Shown: positions 8,338-17,252, counted from the first letter of the stretch. The stretch is DNA of 36,689 bases from Flavobacteriales bacterium (GCA_947462725.1 CANHPZ010000011.1:1-36689); one strand, 5' to 3'. Notes: generated from the sequence alone by a model not told the origin. A program made the numbers and translations.

Positions 8338-9602
8338 TATTCGTCGTGCAACAATTTAGAAGTTCGAATGAAATATATCGCGAGCACAATAGCCATGACA
8401 TAAAAGCTCACTTGCGCCCACGTAAATCCCCACAAGGCACCCAGCGCAGTGCCGGAGCTTATGCGACCGATATGAAAGCCTGCATAGATCATGACCACGT
8501 GCAGCACATCCATAAAGAGCATGAGGTGCTGACGTTGCAATCGCAAATAGATAAACGACAAACTCGACGAAATGAACCACACGCCAAGCCAAACACTGAT
8601 GACGCGGCAATACACGATGAGGTCGTTCCACTCGGGACCTAAAACACCGACAATCCAAGATGCCGGGAACACCCACACCATCGCCGTCATCACGCCTGAC
8701 ATCAGTAAGAGTCGTCCCAAAAAACGCACATACAACGACTCCAGTTCTTTGCGCTTGTGTATGTTCGAAATCGTTCCGAAGAACACTTGCGATATAGATC
8801 CGGCCACCATGCCCAATCCCGCTCCTACGTATGTCATGGCCACACTCACCATTCCGGCGCTTTCGCTGCCAAAATGCTCAAGAAACATTTCGATGTAGAG
8901 GAAATTGATGAGCGCACCAACAAACACGCTTGGTGTTGTAAACAGCACGTATGACTTGTGTCGCTTGATGGTTTCCCATTTGGAAAAATGCCGACGTTCT
9001 ATTCCGACTGCATGCGCGGCGAAGCGTCTCCACTGCAAGACGGCCACCGACACATATCCTAAAACTCTACCGACAATCAATCCTGTAAAATTCAATCCTG
9101 CCAAGCCAGAAGCAAGCTTTACGCCTTCACTCGTTGCCGTTTGCACAAGTTTACCCTGGGCAATTTTCGGATACTCCTGCCGCGCATTGAACCAATAGGA
9201 AGTGATCTGCATCGACCCCATAGCAAGCACTACCAGCGGCAACAAAAAAATACTTGTGCCCAACTGATGCAATCCATGAATGACATCCCATTGAAAGCAA
9301 ATCACAGCAAGAACAATTGAAAACAATGTGCTGATGGATACCACACGGTATCCGGTAACGGCCACTTCCCTCGCGTCTTGCGGTGTGCGCTGAGCAACGA
9401 TAGCATACTCCAACTTGAGTGTGCTCACTACGCCTATCATTTCACTGAAATAAACAAACGAAGCAAGCAAAGCAAAATCGGCCGGACCATAGAAATACTT
9501 CTGTAGTATGGGTAGAACAATAAATGGAATGAGCTGCGACAGCGCAGTGCCCGTAGTAAGCACCATCACATTGCGCGAGAATTTACTTTTCATTCCAAAC
9601 AT
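8337..9602 (-). CDS. Wzx-like polysaccharide flippase (MATE/MOP superfamily)
   Basis: This is a 421-aa polytopic membrane protein with about twelve hydrophobic segments. The N-terminal pattern NVMVLTTGTALSQLIPFIVLPILQKYFYGPADFALLASF is typical of polysaccharide biosynthesis flippases in the MOP superfamily. It would flip undecaprenyl-linked repeat units across the inner membrane for the adjacent polymerase. Two start codons are possible, ATG at 9602 and ATG at 9593 (MKSKFSRN), and I kept the longer one. The gene begins 34 bases after the end of aroE on the same strand and opens the tightly coupled five-gene glycan run. No initiating phosphoglycosyltransferase, Wza exporter or Wzc kinase gene is nearby, so initiation and export must be encoded elsewhere. 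Confidence 0.87.
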   Translation of the reverse strand: MFGMKSKFSRNVMVLTTGTALSQLIPFIVLPILQKYFYGPADFALLASFVYFSEMIGVVSTLKLEYAIVAQRTPQDAREVAVTGYRVVSISTLFSIVLAVICFQWDVIHGLHQLGTSIFLLPLVVLAMGSMQITSYWFNARQEYPKIAQGKLVQTATSEGVKLASGLAGLNFTGLIVGRVLGYVSVAVLQWRRFAAHAVGIERRHFSKWETIKRHKSYVLFTTPSVFVGALINFLYIEMFLEHFGSESAGMVSVAMTYVGAGLGMVAGSISQVFFGTISNIHKRKELESLYVRFLGRLLLMSGVMTAMVWVFPASWIVGVLGPEWNDLIVYCRVISVWLGVWFISSSLSFIYLRLQRQHLMLFMDVLHVVMIYAGFHIGRISSGTALGALWGFTWAQVSFYVMAIVLAIYFIRTSKLLHDE

Positions 9603-9636
9603 GAATCAAAACTATTCTTTAAGGCAATGCATGCCT

Positions 9637-10398
9637 TCACTTTATTTCATTCCAAATCTCCCAACTGCGCTCGGCTTGTTTGATGAGCATGGCATAACCA
9701 TTCATCGTTTTGGCTCCGCTCAATCGACCCAATCGAAGAAATGTTGTTTCCTCAGGATTGTATATCAAGTCGTATAAAAAATGCTTTTCCGTCAAGCCTT
9801 CATATGGCAAATACGGACAAGCATCAATATCTGGATAAGTGCCGAGCGGTGTGGTATTGATAATGAGCGGAAAATGATGCATCACTTCCGGCTTCAACAC
9901 GTCATAGCCCAACTCCTGGTCGCCTTGTGGTGTGCGGCTCACAAAGTGAAATGGAATACCCCACTTGCGCAGCACATAGGCCACAGCCTTCGATGCTCCG
10001 CCAGTGCCCAGTATAAGCGCACGCTCGTATTGATTTTCCAGAAACGGCTTGATGCTCATCTCAAAACCAAAGACATCGGTATTGAAGCCTGTGGTTATGC
10101 CATCTGCAATGCGAATGCAGTTGACAGCGCCCACTTCTGCCGCAACAGGATCAATGGCATTCAACATCGGCATAACCGTTTCCTTGTGCGGAATGGTAAC
10201 GTTTAATCCGCATAAGTCGCGATGTGCATCCAGCAATGCCGGAAAATCTTGAATATCGCTTAGCGAGAAATTCTCGTACACACAATCGCCCCTTCCCCAC
10301 TCGGCGAATTTTCCTTGAAAATATCCTTTCGAAAACGAATGCACCAGCGGATATCCGATGAGGCCGTAGCGATTGATATGCGTTGGTGCTTGCGTCAA
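9637..10398 (-). CDS. aroE: Shikimate dehydrogenase (TTG start)
   Basis: This NADP-dependent enzyme reduces 3-dehydroshikimate to shikimate in chorismate biosynthesis. The 253-aa product has the substrate-binding YGLIGYPLVHSFSKGYF segment (11-27), the catalytic Lys72 in NVTIPHKE, Asp108 in GFNTDVFGF, and the dinucleotide-binding loop GTGGASKA (131-138). The start is a TTG at 10398: the only upstream codons in frame are TTC and then the TAA that ends the dedA gene, and there is no ATG before residue 77, well inside the domain. The gene therefore lies in the same frame as dedA, six bases behind its stop. Co-transcription with dedA upstream and the glycan genes downstream is likely from the spacing; no functional link is evident. 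Confidence 0.95.
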   Translation of the reverse strand: MTQAPTHINRYGLIGYPLVHSFSKGYFQGKFAEWGRGDCVYENFSLSDIQDFPALLDAHRDLCGLNVTIPHKETVMPMLNAIDPVAAEVGAVNCIRIADGITTGFNTDVFGFEMSIKPFLENQYERALILGTGGASKAVAYVLRKWGIPFHFVSRTPQGDQELGYDVLKPEVMHHFPLIINTTPLGTYPDIDACPYLPYEGLTEKHFLYDLIYNPEETTFLRLGRLSGAKTMNGYAMLIKQAERSWEIWNEIK

Positions 10399-10401
10399 GA
10401 A

Positions 10402-11043
10402 TTACGACTTTTTGAGTTTTGCGCGCAATACACCAATGATGATTGGCAATACCGATACACCAATAATTCCGAATACAACGAGCTCGAAATTGTTCTTCAC
10501 GATATCGAATCCACCGCACGTATAGCCAAGCATGGTAATTCCGAAAACCCACAATATCGCACCAAGAATACACACCGTGATATACCGGCGGTATGGCATA
10601 TTGCCTGCACCGGCTACGAAAGGCGCTATGGTGCGCACAATGGGAACAAAGCGCGCCATAATGATGGCCTGTCTTCCATACTTCGCGTAAAACTCTTCCG
10701 TCTGCGTGATGTATTCGCGCTTGAAAAACAAAATGCGCTCGCGTCGTTTGATTTGCTCGCTGAAAAAACGTCCCACAAAATAATTGACATTATCACCGCA
10801 CAAAGCGGCCAGAATGAGCAGTGGCATGAGCACCCACACATTCAATCCAACATTACCACTAGCAGCAGCAATAGCGCCAGCGGCAAAAAGCAATGAATCA
10901 CCGGGTAGCAAAGGCATCACTATAAAACCTGTTTCTACAAATACAATCAGAAATAGAATGGCGTAAACCAAAGTGCCATAATCGGCCACCATGGCCATAA
11001 GGTGCTCATCAATGTGCAGCACAAAATCAATTAAAGTTGACAT
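10402..11043 (-). CDS. DedA family membrane protein
   Basis: This is a 213-aa polytopic inner-membrane protein of the DedA/VTT (SNARE-associated) family. The family signatures are the ETGFIVMPLLPGDSLLFAAGAIA segment (about residues 37-59), the FVGRFF stretch, and the conserved RFVPIVRTIAPFVAGAGNMPYRRY region (about 130-153). Two DedA subfamilies have been tied to flipping undecaprenyl phosphate or phosphatidylethanolamine. Recycling of the lipid carrier would fit a position between peptidoglycan and polysaccharide genes, but that is inference from context. The start lies only about 20 bases downstream of the T-rich tail of the ftsA terminator, and I see no clear promoter in the gap. Its stop is followed directly by the TTG start of aroE. 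Confidence 0.93.
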   Translation of the reverse strand: MSTLIDFVLHIDEHLMAMVADYGTLVYAILFLIVFVETGFIVMPLLPGDSLLFAAGAIAAASGNVGLNVWVLMPLLILAALCGDNVNYFVGRFFSEQIKRRERILFFKREYITQTEEFYAKYGRQAIIMARFVPIVRTIAPFVAGAGNMPYRRYITVCILGAILWVFGITMLGYTCGGFDIVKNNFELVVFGIIGVSVLPIIIGVLRAKLKKS

Positions 11044-11063
11044 ATTCTTATTGGGGTTTATTC

Positions 11064-11115
11064 AAAACAAAATGGCGATGCACCGCAATGTACTCCATTG
11101 TTATGCACCGCCATT
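11064..11115 (-). terminator. Rho-independent terminator after ftsA
   Basis: Arms at 11104-11115 and 11071-11082 form a 12-bp stem on the minus-strand RNA, with one G-U wobble that would be a mismatch on the other strand. An inner 5-bp stem (CAATG/CATTG, 11086-11090 with 11096-11100) sits within the loop. The stem is followed on the minus strand by TTTTGTTTT. Strand-specific pairing and the T-rich tail place the end of the ftsW-ftsA operon here, 19 bases after the ftsA stop. Confidence 0.75.
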
Positions 11116-11133
11116 GCGATAGTTTATTCGTTA

Positions 11134-12444
11134 TTATTCTTCTTCCGCATCGAAGAATTGCTTGATGCTGTTGAGGAAACTGAAACTTTCCTTCACCTCG
11201 CGCTTTGTATCTTTCAATGGGGTTGTTGCTTTCTTCTCAGCAGAAGTTGCAGGCGTAGTGATCGGTTGATTTTCAACTGATGTATTCACAGAGAATTTCT
11301 CGAGACCATAGATTACCAAACCAACACCGGTGCTCATGGCCGGAATAAGCATATTCTCATTTTTCGCCTTCACGACATGCTCGTTCGGATAACCAATGCG
11401 GCAATCCATGCCCGTGATGTACTCCACCAGTTGCTTCATGTGCTTGAGCTGAGATCCGCCACCGGTGAGCACGATACCACCGATGAGTTTCTTCTCGTAG
11501 CCACTGTTGCGAATTTCATAGTAAACGTGCTCGATGATTTCATCCATACGCGCCTGAATAATGCTCGCCAGATTCTTCAACGAAATCTCCTTGGCTTCGC
11601 GGCCCTTCAAGCCCGGTATGCAAACGATTTCTGTATCCTTGTTCTCGGTAGCCAATGCACTGCCAAATTTCACCTTCAACAACTCAGCCTGATTGCGCAT
11701 GATGGTGCAACCTTGCTTGATGTCTTCAGTGATGATATTTCCGCCGAAAGGAATTACCGCAGTATGACGGATAATTCCATCTTGGAAAATGGCTACATCC
11801 GTTGTGCCACCACCGATATCTACCAATACAACACCGGCCTCTTTCTCTTCTTCGCTCAGCACAGCTGCAGCGCTTCCGAGAGGTTCGAGTGTAAGTGCAT
11901 CTACGGTAAGGCCGGCTTTGGTAACACACTTATAAATATTCTTGATGGCCGTGATTTGCCCCGTGATGATGTGAAAATTGGCTTCCAAGCGTGAGCCGCA
12001 CATGCCAATCGGATCCTTAATTCCCGTCTCGCTATCAACAGTGTATTCCTGCGGCAACGCGTGAATAATTTCCTCACCGGGCAGCATCACCAATTTGTGC
12101 ATGTCTTCAACCAACGCATCGATGTCGAGTTGAGAAATTTCTTCTTCCACGTTGCGGCGTGTGCGCATGCCACGGTGTTGCAAACTCTTGATGTGTTGGC
12201 CTGCGATACCAACATTCACCAAACGAATGTTGACGCCGCTTTCGCGCTCTGCATCCTCTACCGCAGCACGAATGCTCTGCACGGTTTTCTCAATATTGGA
12301 AACCACACCGCGTGTTACGCCGATGCTTTCGCTCTTCCCAATACCGAGAATCTCGATTTTATTGTTCTCCGTTTTGCGGCCCACCAAACAAGCAATCTTG
12401 GTGGTTCCGATGTCAAGTCCAACTACGATCTCTGATGAATTCAT
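11134..12444 (-). CDS. ftsA: Cell division protein FtsA
   Basis: FtsA is the actin-like protein that tethers FtsZ filaments to the membrane and recruits late division proteins. The 436-aa sequence has the phosphate-1 motif VGLDIGTTKIACLVG (8-22), a 1C subdomain near 84-160, the phosphate-2 motif VLVDIGGGTTDVAIF (206-220) and the adenosine motif GGIVLTGGGSQLKH. A linker rich in Thr and Lys leads to a C-terminal amphipathic helix (SFLNSIKQFF), the usual membrane-targeting element. It is the last gene of the ftsW-murG-murC-ftsQ-ftsA block and is followed by a terminator. In most Bacteroidota ftsZ comes next; here the next gene is dedA, so ftsZ must lie elsewhere. Confidence 0.98.
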   Translation of the reverse strand: MNSSEIVVGLDIGTTKIACLVGRKTENNKIEILGIGKSESIGVTRGVVSNIEKTVQSIRAAVEDAERESGVNIRLVNVGIAGQHIKSLQHRGMRTRRNVEEEISQLDIDALVEDMHKLVMLPGEEIIHALPQEYTVDSETGIKDPIGMCGSRLEANFHIITGQITAIKNIYKCVTKAGLTVDALTLEPLGSAAAVLSEEEKEAGVVLVDIGGGTTDVAIFQDGIIRHTAVIPFGGNIITEDIKQGCTIMRNQAELLKVKFGSALATENKDTEIVCIPGLKGREAKEISLKNLASIIQARMDEIIEHVYYEIRNSGYEKKLIGGIVLTGGGSQLKHMKQLVEYITGMDCRIGYPNEHVVKAKNENMLIPAMSTGVGLVIYGLEKFSVNTSVENQPITTPATSAEKKATTPLKDTKREVKESFSFLNSIKQFFDAEEE

Positions 12445-12490
12445 GGGGTTATCGTTTTCTGTTATTCAATTGTTCTCTTTTCAAAAAAGG

Positions 12491-13327
12491 TCAGCGCTTC
12501 ACACACACTACCTGTCCATTATACTGCGCATTAATGACCGCGTATTGATCCAAATCTGTGGTCGATACAGCATGCTCATAAAACGCTTTCAGCTTCTTTA
12601 ATTTCTGGGGCAAATTGGCAACACCTCCCACATTCACGCGCTGATTGCCAATGCGCGGAATGATCTCAAACTCTCCTGCGGGATTGATATACACGTGCTC
12701 TGCCTGAGCTCTCCAAAACGTATCCTGCACAATCACATTCGTAAACGTGTAGATATCGTCGAGGTATGTTTTCCAAGCCAATGAATCCGGAAAATTGATG
12801 GTAACACTTTCGGTGCGCAAGCCATCGTATATCTCACCGGTGAACACAGGCAACTTGGCCGTTGCTAAATCGGACAGCGCCATCGTGAATCCATCTTTAT
12901 CGAGGTAATAACTCTCGCCGTAAGCATTGAAGATTCGCGCAATGGGCGTACGCTGCTTCACATGAATCACACAGCGACCATCGACAGTTGTATACACGTG
13001 AGCTTCACTCACTGAAGAATTTTTGCTGATAGCACTATGGATGGCTTGAATATCCACTTGACTTACAGCCTTGCCCAATATCTGATCTGTTGAACTATCG
13101 GCCAAAGCAGCAATCATCTGCTCATCGATAAACTTGCGTCCGTCGGGCGCCTCAAGCTGCACCTCCAGCTTCCAGCACGCCGTATTGCTTTGCTCTTTTC
13201 CTACAAAACCAAGCAAAACAAATAAGCCAACAGCGCCAATGAAGGCGAACGAATAGATAAACGCCAAGCGCAAACGCTTGCGTTTTTCGATGTCCTTGAT
13301 GAAAATATTGGTTGTCTCTTTCGCCAT
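12491..13327 (-). CDS. ftsQ: Cell division protein FtsQ
   Basis: FtsQ is a bitopic membrane protein that scaffolds FtsB/FtsL and the septal synthase. The 278-aa product has a basic cytoplasmic tail (KDIEKRKRLRL), a single membrane segment at about residues 20-43, and a periplasmic POTRA-like domain followed by the beta domain (QRTPIARIFNAYGESYYLDKDGFTM is the recognisable core). It is divergent, as FtsQ of this phylum usually is, so the call rests partly on its place between murC (37 bases upstream) and ftsA (46 bases downstream). Both spacings allow co-transcription. The start ATG directly precedes the short Lys/Glu-rich tail expected of the family. Confidence 0.92.
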   Translation of the reverse strand: MAKETTNIFIKDIEKRKRLRLAFIYSFAFIGAVGLFVLLGFVGKEQSNTACWKLEVQLEAPDGRKFIDEQMIAALADSSTDQILGKAVSQVDIQAIHSAISKNSSVSEAHVYTTVDGRCVIHVKQRTPIARIFNAYGESYYLDKDGFTMALSDLATAKLPVFTGEIYDGLRTESVTINFPDSLAWKTYLDDIYTFTNVIVQDTFWRAQAEHVYINPAGEFEIIPRIGNQRVNVGGVANLPQKLKKLKAFYEHAVSTTDLDQYAVINAQYNGQVVCVKR

Positions 13328-13364
13328 GATTTTGGTTCTGGCGAAGGAGCATGTCTTTCGCCAA

Positions 13365-14747
13365 TCACTTCGAGTAGGCCGCCGCCACAGGGGCTACGAG
13401 CGCATCGATATCGCCGGCTCCCAGCATAACGATGACTTCACGCGGACTACTTGTCAGTTCTGCTAATAAATCACCCTTCTGAACGAGTTTTTTACCCGGT
13501 TTGGAAATGTTATCCAACAGCAGTTGTGAATCAATTCCTGGAATCGGCAATTCGCGAGCGGGGTAGATTGGAAGAAGGATGACCTCGTCGAGCATTTCGA
13601 GACTTGCTACGAAACCATCAGCAAAATCCCGGGTTCTGGAAAAGAGATGTGGCTGAAAAACGCCGGTAATACGCTTGTCGGGGTACAATTCCCTCACCGA
13701 TGCAATACATGCCCGCAATTCTTCTGGGTGATGGGCATAATCATCAATCAACACCAAATCCGGTCTGCGGATGTGATACTCAAAACGGCGCTTAACACCC
13801 AAAAAGGTGCGCAAGCCATCGCGTATTTCCTGCTCGGTTAATCCCACTCGCAACGCCACAACAATAGCCGCTACAGCATTTTCCACATTGTGTGTGCCGG
13901 GCAAACCCAACTCCACATCGGCCCATTTCGCCTCAGGCGACTGAAACGTGAAGAAGTAACGTCCGTCGCGGATGTCAATATCACGACCGCGATAATCAGC
14001 CGTGTCGTTGAGGCAATAATTGCTATGCTCAACACCTGCAACCAAAGCACCTGTATCTATTGGCAAACCGGATTTATAAATGAGCATTCCACCCGCTTTT
14101 AATTTCTGTGCAAAGAGGTTGAACGACTCCTTCATGTATTCATGCGAACCATAAATATCAAGATGATCGGCATCGGTGCTGGTGATGATAGAAATAGCCG
14201 GTGAAAGCGTGAGAAATGATCGATCATATTCATCGGCCTCAACTACTGTCCATTCAGCCTTAGCATCAAGCAATAAATTCGTCTTGTAATTGGTCGCAAT
14301 CCCTCCCAAAAAAGCGTTACAGCCTCTGCCGCTGTGCTGCAGCACATGCGCAATCATGGAGCTCGTTGTGGTCTTTCCATGCGTGCCGGCAACAGCAATC
14401 GTCTTCGACTGCTCGGTGATAATTCCAAGCGCTTGCGCGCGCTTGATGATGGTGTAGCCTTGATCGTGAAACCAATTGAGTTCAGGGCTGTCCTTTGGAA
14501 TGGCCGGTGTATAGATAACCAATACCTTCTCCTTGGGCGTCAGCTTTACCACGTGAGGAATTTCCAGCACGCTATCATCGAAGTGCACCGATATACCCTC
14601 CAACTCGAGTTCAGTGGTCAATGGCGTGCTGGTGCGATCATAGCCCATCACGATTTTCCCTTGCGAGTTGAAATAACGAGCAACGGCCGACATGCCAATG
14701 CCGCCAATACCCATAAAATAATAGACTTCGATCTGCTGAAAATTCAT
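13365..14747 (-). CDS. murC: UDP-N-acetylmuramate--L-alanine ligase
   Basis: MurC adds L-Ala to UDP-MurNAc in an ATP-dependent reaction, the first step of stem-peptide assembly in the cytoplasm. The 460-aa product has the Rossmann-like UDP-binding loop FMGIGGIGMSAVARYF (11-26), the Mur-ligase P-loop AVAGTHGKTTTSSM (118-131), the central-domain motif EADEYDRSF, and the C-terminal DDYAHHPEE motif with HLFSRTRDF. Length and motifs are complete. It sits between murG and ftsQ as in the ordinary dcw order. About 90 bases without a gene separate it from murG, the largest gap in the block, and I see no hairpin or clear promoter there. Confidence 0.98.
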   Translation of the reverse strand: MNFQQIEVYYFMGIGGIGMSAVARYFNSQGKIVMGYDRTSTPLTTELELEGISVHFDDSVLEIPHVVKLTPKEKVLVIYTPAIPKDSPELNWFHDQGYTIIKRAQALGIITEQSKTIAVAGTHGKTTTSSMIAHVLQHSGRGCNAFLGGIATNYKTNLLLDAKAEWTVVEADEYDRSFLTLSPAISIITSTDADHLDIYGSHEYMKESFNLFAQKLKAGGMLIYKSGLPIDTGALVAGVEHSNYCLNDTADYRGRDIDIRDGRYFFTFQSPEAKWADVELGLPGTHNVENAVAAIVVALRVGLTEQEIRDGLRTFLGVKRRFEYHIRRPDLVLIDDYAHHPEELRACIASVRELYPDKRITGVFQPHLFSRTRDFADGFVASLEMLDEVILLPIYPARELPIPGIDSQLLLDNISKPGKKLVQKGDLLAELTSSPREVIVMLGAGDIDALVAPVAAAYSK

Positions 14748-14838
14748 GGGGGCAAATTAGTGTGAACGGGGAAATGCTTTGGGTTGAAAGTTGAAGGGTG
14801 AAGTTGCTAGCTCTGTGAACTCTAGTCAAAAAAAATTC

Positions 14839-15939
14839 TCAAGCAACTCTGTGTAACAAAACGAGCTTCATGACCTCCTCCACAATACGCTCTGCCGCAC
14901 TGTCGTGCGCCATGGCTTTCGATGCGACCGATAGCGCCTGCATGCGCGATTCATCACTCACCAACTTCAACACCGTATCGCACAACTGCGACGAGGCATC
15001 AGCATCACGCACAAGTAACGCTGCGTCGCGCGATACCAGCGCCATCGCGTTCTTGGTTTGATGATCCTCCGACACATTCGGCGAAGGCACAAACACAACG
15101 GGCTTCCCTACCAAACACAGCTCCGATATGCTCATGGCGCCTGCGCGTGAAACAACAATATCCGCCGCGGCATACGCGTAATCCATTTCCTTTATGAACT
15201 CCTGGGCCTGCACATGCACAAGTGTTTGTGTGCACTTCTTCGCTTGATCGATATAGCCCTTTCCCGTTTGCCAAATCACTTGCAAACCACTCTCCTCCCA
15301 TCGCGCTGCTGAGGCTTCTACCGCCTGGTTGATGGTGCGGGCACCCAAACTACCACCGATGATGAGGAGTGTTTTTCGATTGCTATCCAAGTTAAAGAAC
15401 TGCGTGGCCTTATCGCGCTTGCCTTGTAAATCGACCACTTCAGGTCGCACCGGATTGCCGGTCAAAACAATCTTCTCGGCCGGAAAATATTTCTCTAACC
15501 CGGGATAGGCCACACAAATGGTGTTCACCTTCTTCGACAAGATGCGATTGGTAATGCCGGGATACGAATTCTGTTCTTGAATCAGCGTGCGCACACCTGC
15601 GGATGCAGCAGCGCGCAACAGCGGACCACTCGCATATCCACCCACACCAATAGCAATATCAGGCTTGAACGACTTGATAATCTGACGTGCCTTCCACATA
15701 CTCGCTAAGAGCTTAAATGGCACCAAAAGATTCTTCCAAGTGAGCCTGCGTTGAATGCCGACTATAGGCAAACCTATAATCTCAAATCCGGCAGCCGGAA
15801 CCTTTTCCATTTCCATTTTCCCTAATGCACCAACAAACAGTATGACTGCATCCGGATGCTGCTGCTGAATCGTCTTTGCTATAGCTACCGCAGGAAAAAT
15901 GTGTCCTCCGGTTCCTCCTCCTGAAATGATCACGCGCAT
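14839..15939 (-). CDS. murG: Lipid II synthase MurG (UDP-GlcNAc transferase)
   Basis: MurG is a GT28 enzyme that transfers GlcNAc to lipid I at the inner face of the membrane, making lipid II. The 366-aa product starts with MRVIISGGGTGGHIFPAVAIA, the family G-loop, followed by the second GxGGY loop in IAIGVGGYASGPLL. The C-terminal domain begins at GNPVRPEV and contains LIIGGSLGARTIN and the UDP-GlcNAc site around SRAGAMSISELCLVGKPVVFVPSPNVSEDHQ. The gene starts 10 bases after ftsW ends, so the two are very likely co-transcribed. Confidence 0.98.
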   Translation of the reverse strand: MRVIISGGGTGGHIFPAVAIAKTIQQQHPDAVILFVGALGKMEMEKVPAAGFEIIGLPIVGIQRRLTWKNLLVPFKLLASMWKARQIIKSFKPDIAIGVGGYASGPLLRAAASAGVRTLIQEQNSYPGITNRILSKKVNTICVAYPGLEKYFPAEKIVLTGNPVRPEVVDLQGKRDKATQFFNLDSNRKTLLIIGGSLGARTINQAVEASAARWEESGLQVIWQTGKGYIDQAKKCTQTLVHVQAQEFIKEMDYAYAAADIVVSRAGAMSISELCLVGKPVVFVPSPNVSEDHQTKNAMALVSRDAALLVRDADASSQLCDTVLKLVSDESRMQALSVASKAMAHDSAAERIVEEVMKLVLLHRVA

Positions 15940-15949
15940 AACAATTGTT

Positions 15950-17128
15950 TTATTGGGTTACTGCTGGTGCGGGCAAATTCGTCTTGGTAAGCGTAAGGTC
16001 TTCCTCTTGCTCATCCTTGCTCCTGCAAATGCTCAGTATTATTCCAAGTGCCAAACACGTAAACAGGATACTAGTTCCACCCATACTCACCAGCGGCAAT
16101 GGCTGACCTGTGGTCGGAAACAAACTCACCGCAACGGCCATGTTGATGAACGCTTGAATCACCAGCATAAATGCAAGCCCCAGCGCTGTGAGCTGAGCGC
16201 CCAACTTCGGGTTATTGATAGAAAGCTTGATGGTTCGATACATCAAAATCAGATATAGCAGCACAAGCGTGATGCCGCCGAAAATGGAGCCATACTCTTC
16301 GATGATGAACGGGTAAATCATATCGGAATAAGGATGCGGCAAGAAATTGCGTGAGCTACCTGTGCCCGGACCCTTGGGAATGACGCCACCCTCATGAATA
16401 GCATACTTCGCCAAATCAGTTTGATAATTACCCTCACTGTCTTCATCCATAGCACTTACGATACGGTTCTTCCATGTGGCATAGCGCGACGGAAACCCTG
16501 TTGTTTCGCCCACTACAATGATGAGCAATACAAATCCAAAACCGGCGGCAATCAATTTACTCATGTGTCGAAACGGAACACCTGCGAGAAACATCATCAA
16601 AAAACAAATGCTCGCCAGCATGGCTGCCGTAGAAAAGTTGGCCGGCAAAATGAGTCCACAAATCAGTGCAATTGGCCATAAAACAGGGACAATACCTTGC
16701 TGAAAATCGTGCAGCATATCACGCTTTACAGCCAATGTTCGACCTACGTAAATAATCAAAACAATCTTAGCAAAGTCGCTGGGCTGAAATGTTAGACCCG
16801 TAAATGGTATAGCAATCCATCGATTCGCATCATTTAAATTCTGACCGAAAAACAAAGCATACGCTAGCAGTATGGCCGCAACAATCAAAAGAATTTTGGA
16901 TAGCCGCGAGAAATAGCGGAAAGCCATCCGGTGCACAACGTACATGATAAAGAATCCCAGCGCAATCATACTTCCATGCTTCAACAGGAAAAACAAACTA
17001 TTGCCATGCGCCTTGTAAGCCAGCGTAGAAATGGCGCTATAAACGGCAAGAATAGAAATGAGCGAGAGGAAAAACGTGACCATCCAAATGGTGCGGTCGC
17101 CTTGTAATTTATTGAGCAGGGTTTTCAT
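15950..17128 (-). CDS. ftsW: SEDS peptidoglycan polymerase FtsW
   Basis: FtsW polymerises lipid II at the septum together with the class B penicillin-binding protein FtsI. The product is 392 aa with ten hydrophobic segments. The open frame reaches 17212, but the ATG at 17128 gives the family-type start MKTLLNKLQGDRTIWMVTFFLSLISILAVYSA. Recognisable SEDS motifs include PFTGLTFQPSDFAKI, the large periplasmic loop with IHEGGVIPKGPGTGSSRNFLPHPYSDMIYPFIIEEYGSI, and the end of the core PTTGQPLPLVSMGGTS. The upstream neighbour is not murD, as would be usual, but the terminator of the gcdH gene. ftsW is therefore the first gene of its operon here and needs its own promoter within 17129-17226, where I could not identify one with confidence. 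Confidence 0.96.
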   Translation of the reverse strand: MKTLLNKLQGDRTIWMVTFFLSLISILAVYSAISTLAYKAHGNSLFFLLKHGSMIALGFFIMYVVHRMAFRYFSRLSKILLIVAAILLAYALFFGQNLNDANRWIAIPFTGLTFQPSDFAKIVLIIYVGRTLAVKRDMLHDFQQGIVPVLWPIALICGLILPANFSTAAMLASICFLMMFLAGVPFRHMSKLIAAGFGFVLLIIVVGETTGFPSRYATWKNRIVSAMDEDSEGNYQTDLAKYAIHEGGVIPKGPGTGSSRNFLPHPYSDMIYPFIIEEYGSIFGGITLVLLYLILMYRTIKLSINNPKLGAQLTALGLAFMLVIQAFINMAVAVSLFPTTGQPLPLVSMGGTSILFTCLALGIILSICRSKDEQEEDLTLTKTNLPAPAVTQ

Positions 17129-17221
17129 GATTTCAGCTTCTAGCGAAACTGCATCCTTTTTCGCATTTTTCTCAGCGCATGCCAGCTGCGTTTTACACAG
17201 CACCCTGTGCATGGTTCAGGC

Positions 17222-17252
17222 AAAAAAAATCCCGCCACAAGGGGCGGGATTT
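17222..17252 (-). terminator. Rho-independent terminator after gcdH
   Basis: A perfect 10-bp stem (AAATCCCGCC at 17227-17236 paired with GGCGGGATTT at 17243-17252) with a 6-base loop is followed on the minus strand by a run of eight T. It lies 19 bases past the stop of the glutaryl-CoA dehydrogenase gene and separates that gene from ftsW. Confidence 0.9.

Noticed and set aside
1263-9602. Horizontally acquired glycan island
   Set aside because: The region is rich in glycosyltransferases, but its base composition and codon use look like the neighbours, and no mobile-element traces flank it.
10315-10896. 193-codon frame antisense to dedA and aroE
   Set aside because: It spans two well supported genes on the other strand and has no family resemblance.
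11377-11994. 205-codon frame antisense to ftsA
   Set aside because: Opposite to a complete FtsA with both phosphate motifs; no domain seen.
17129-17212. 28-codon N-terminal extension of ftsW
   Set aside because: The ATG at 17128 matches the normal FtsW start, and the extension is not hydrophobic or family-like.
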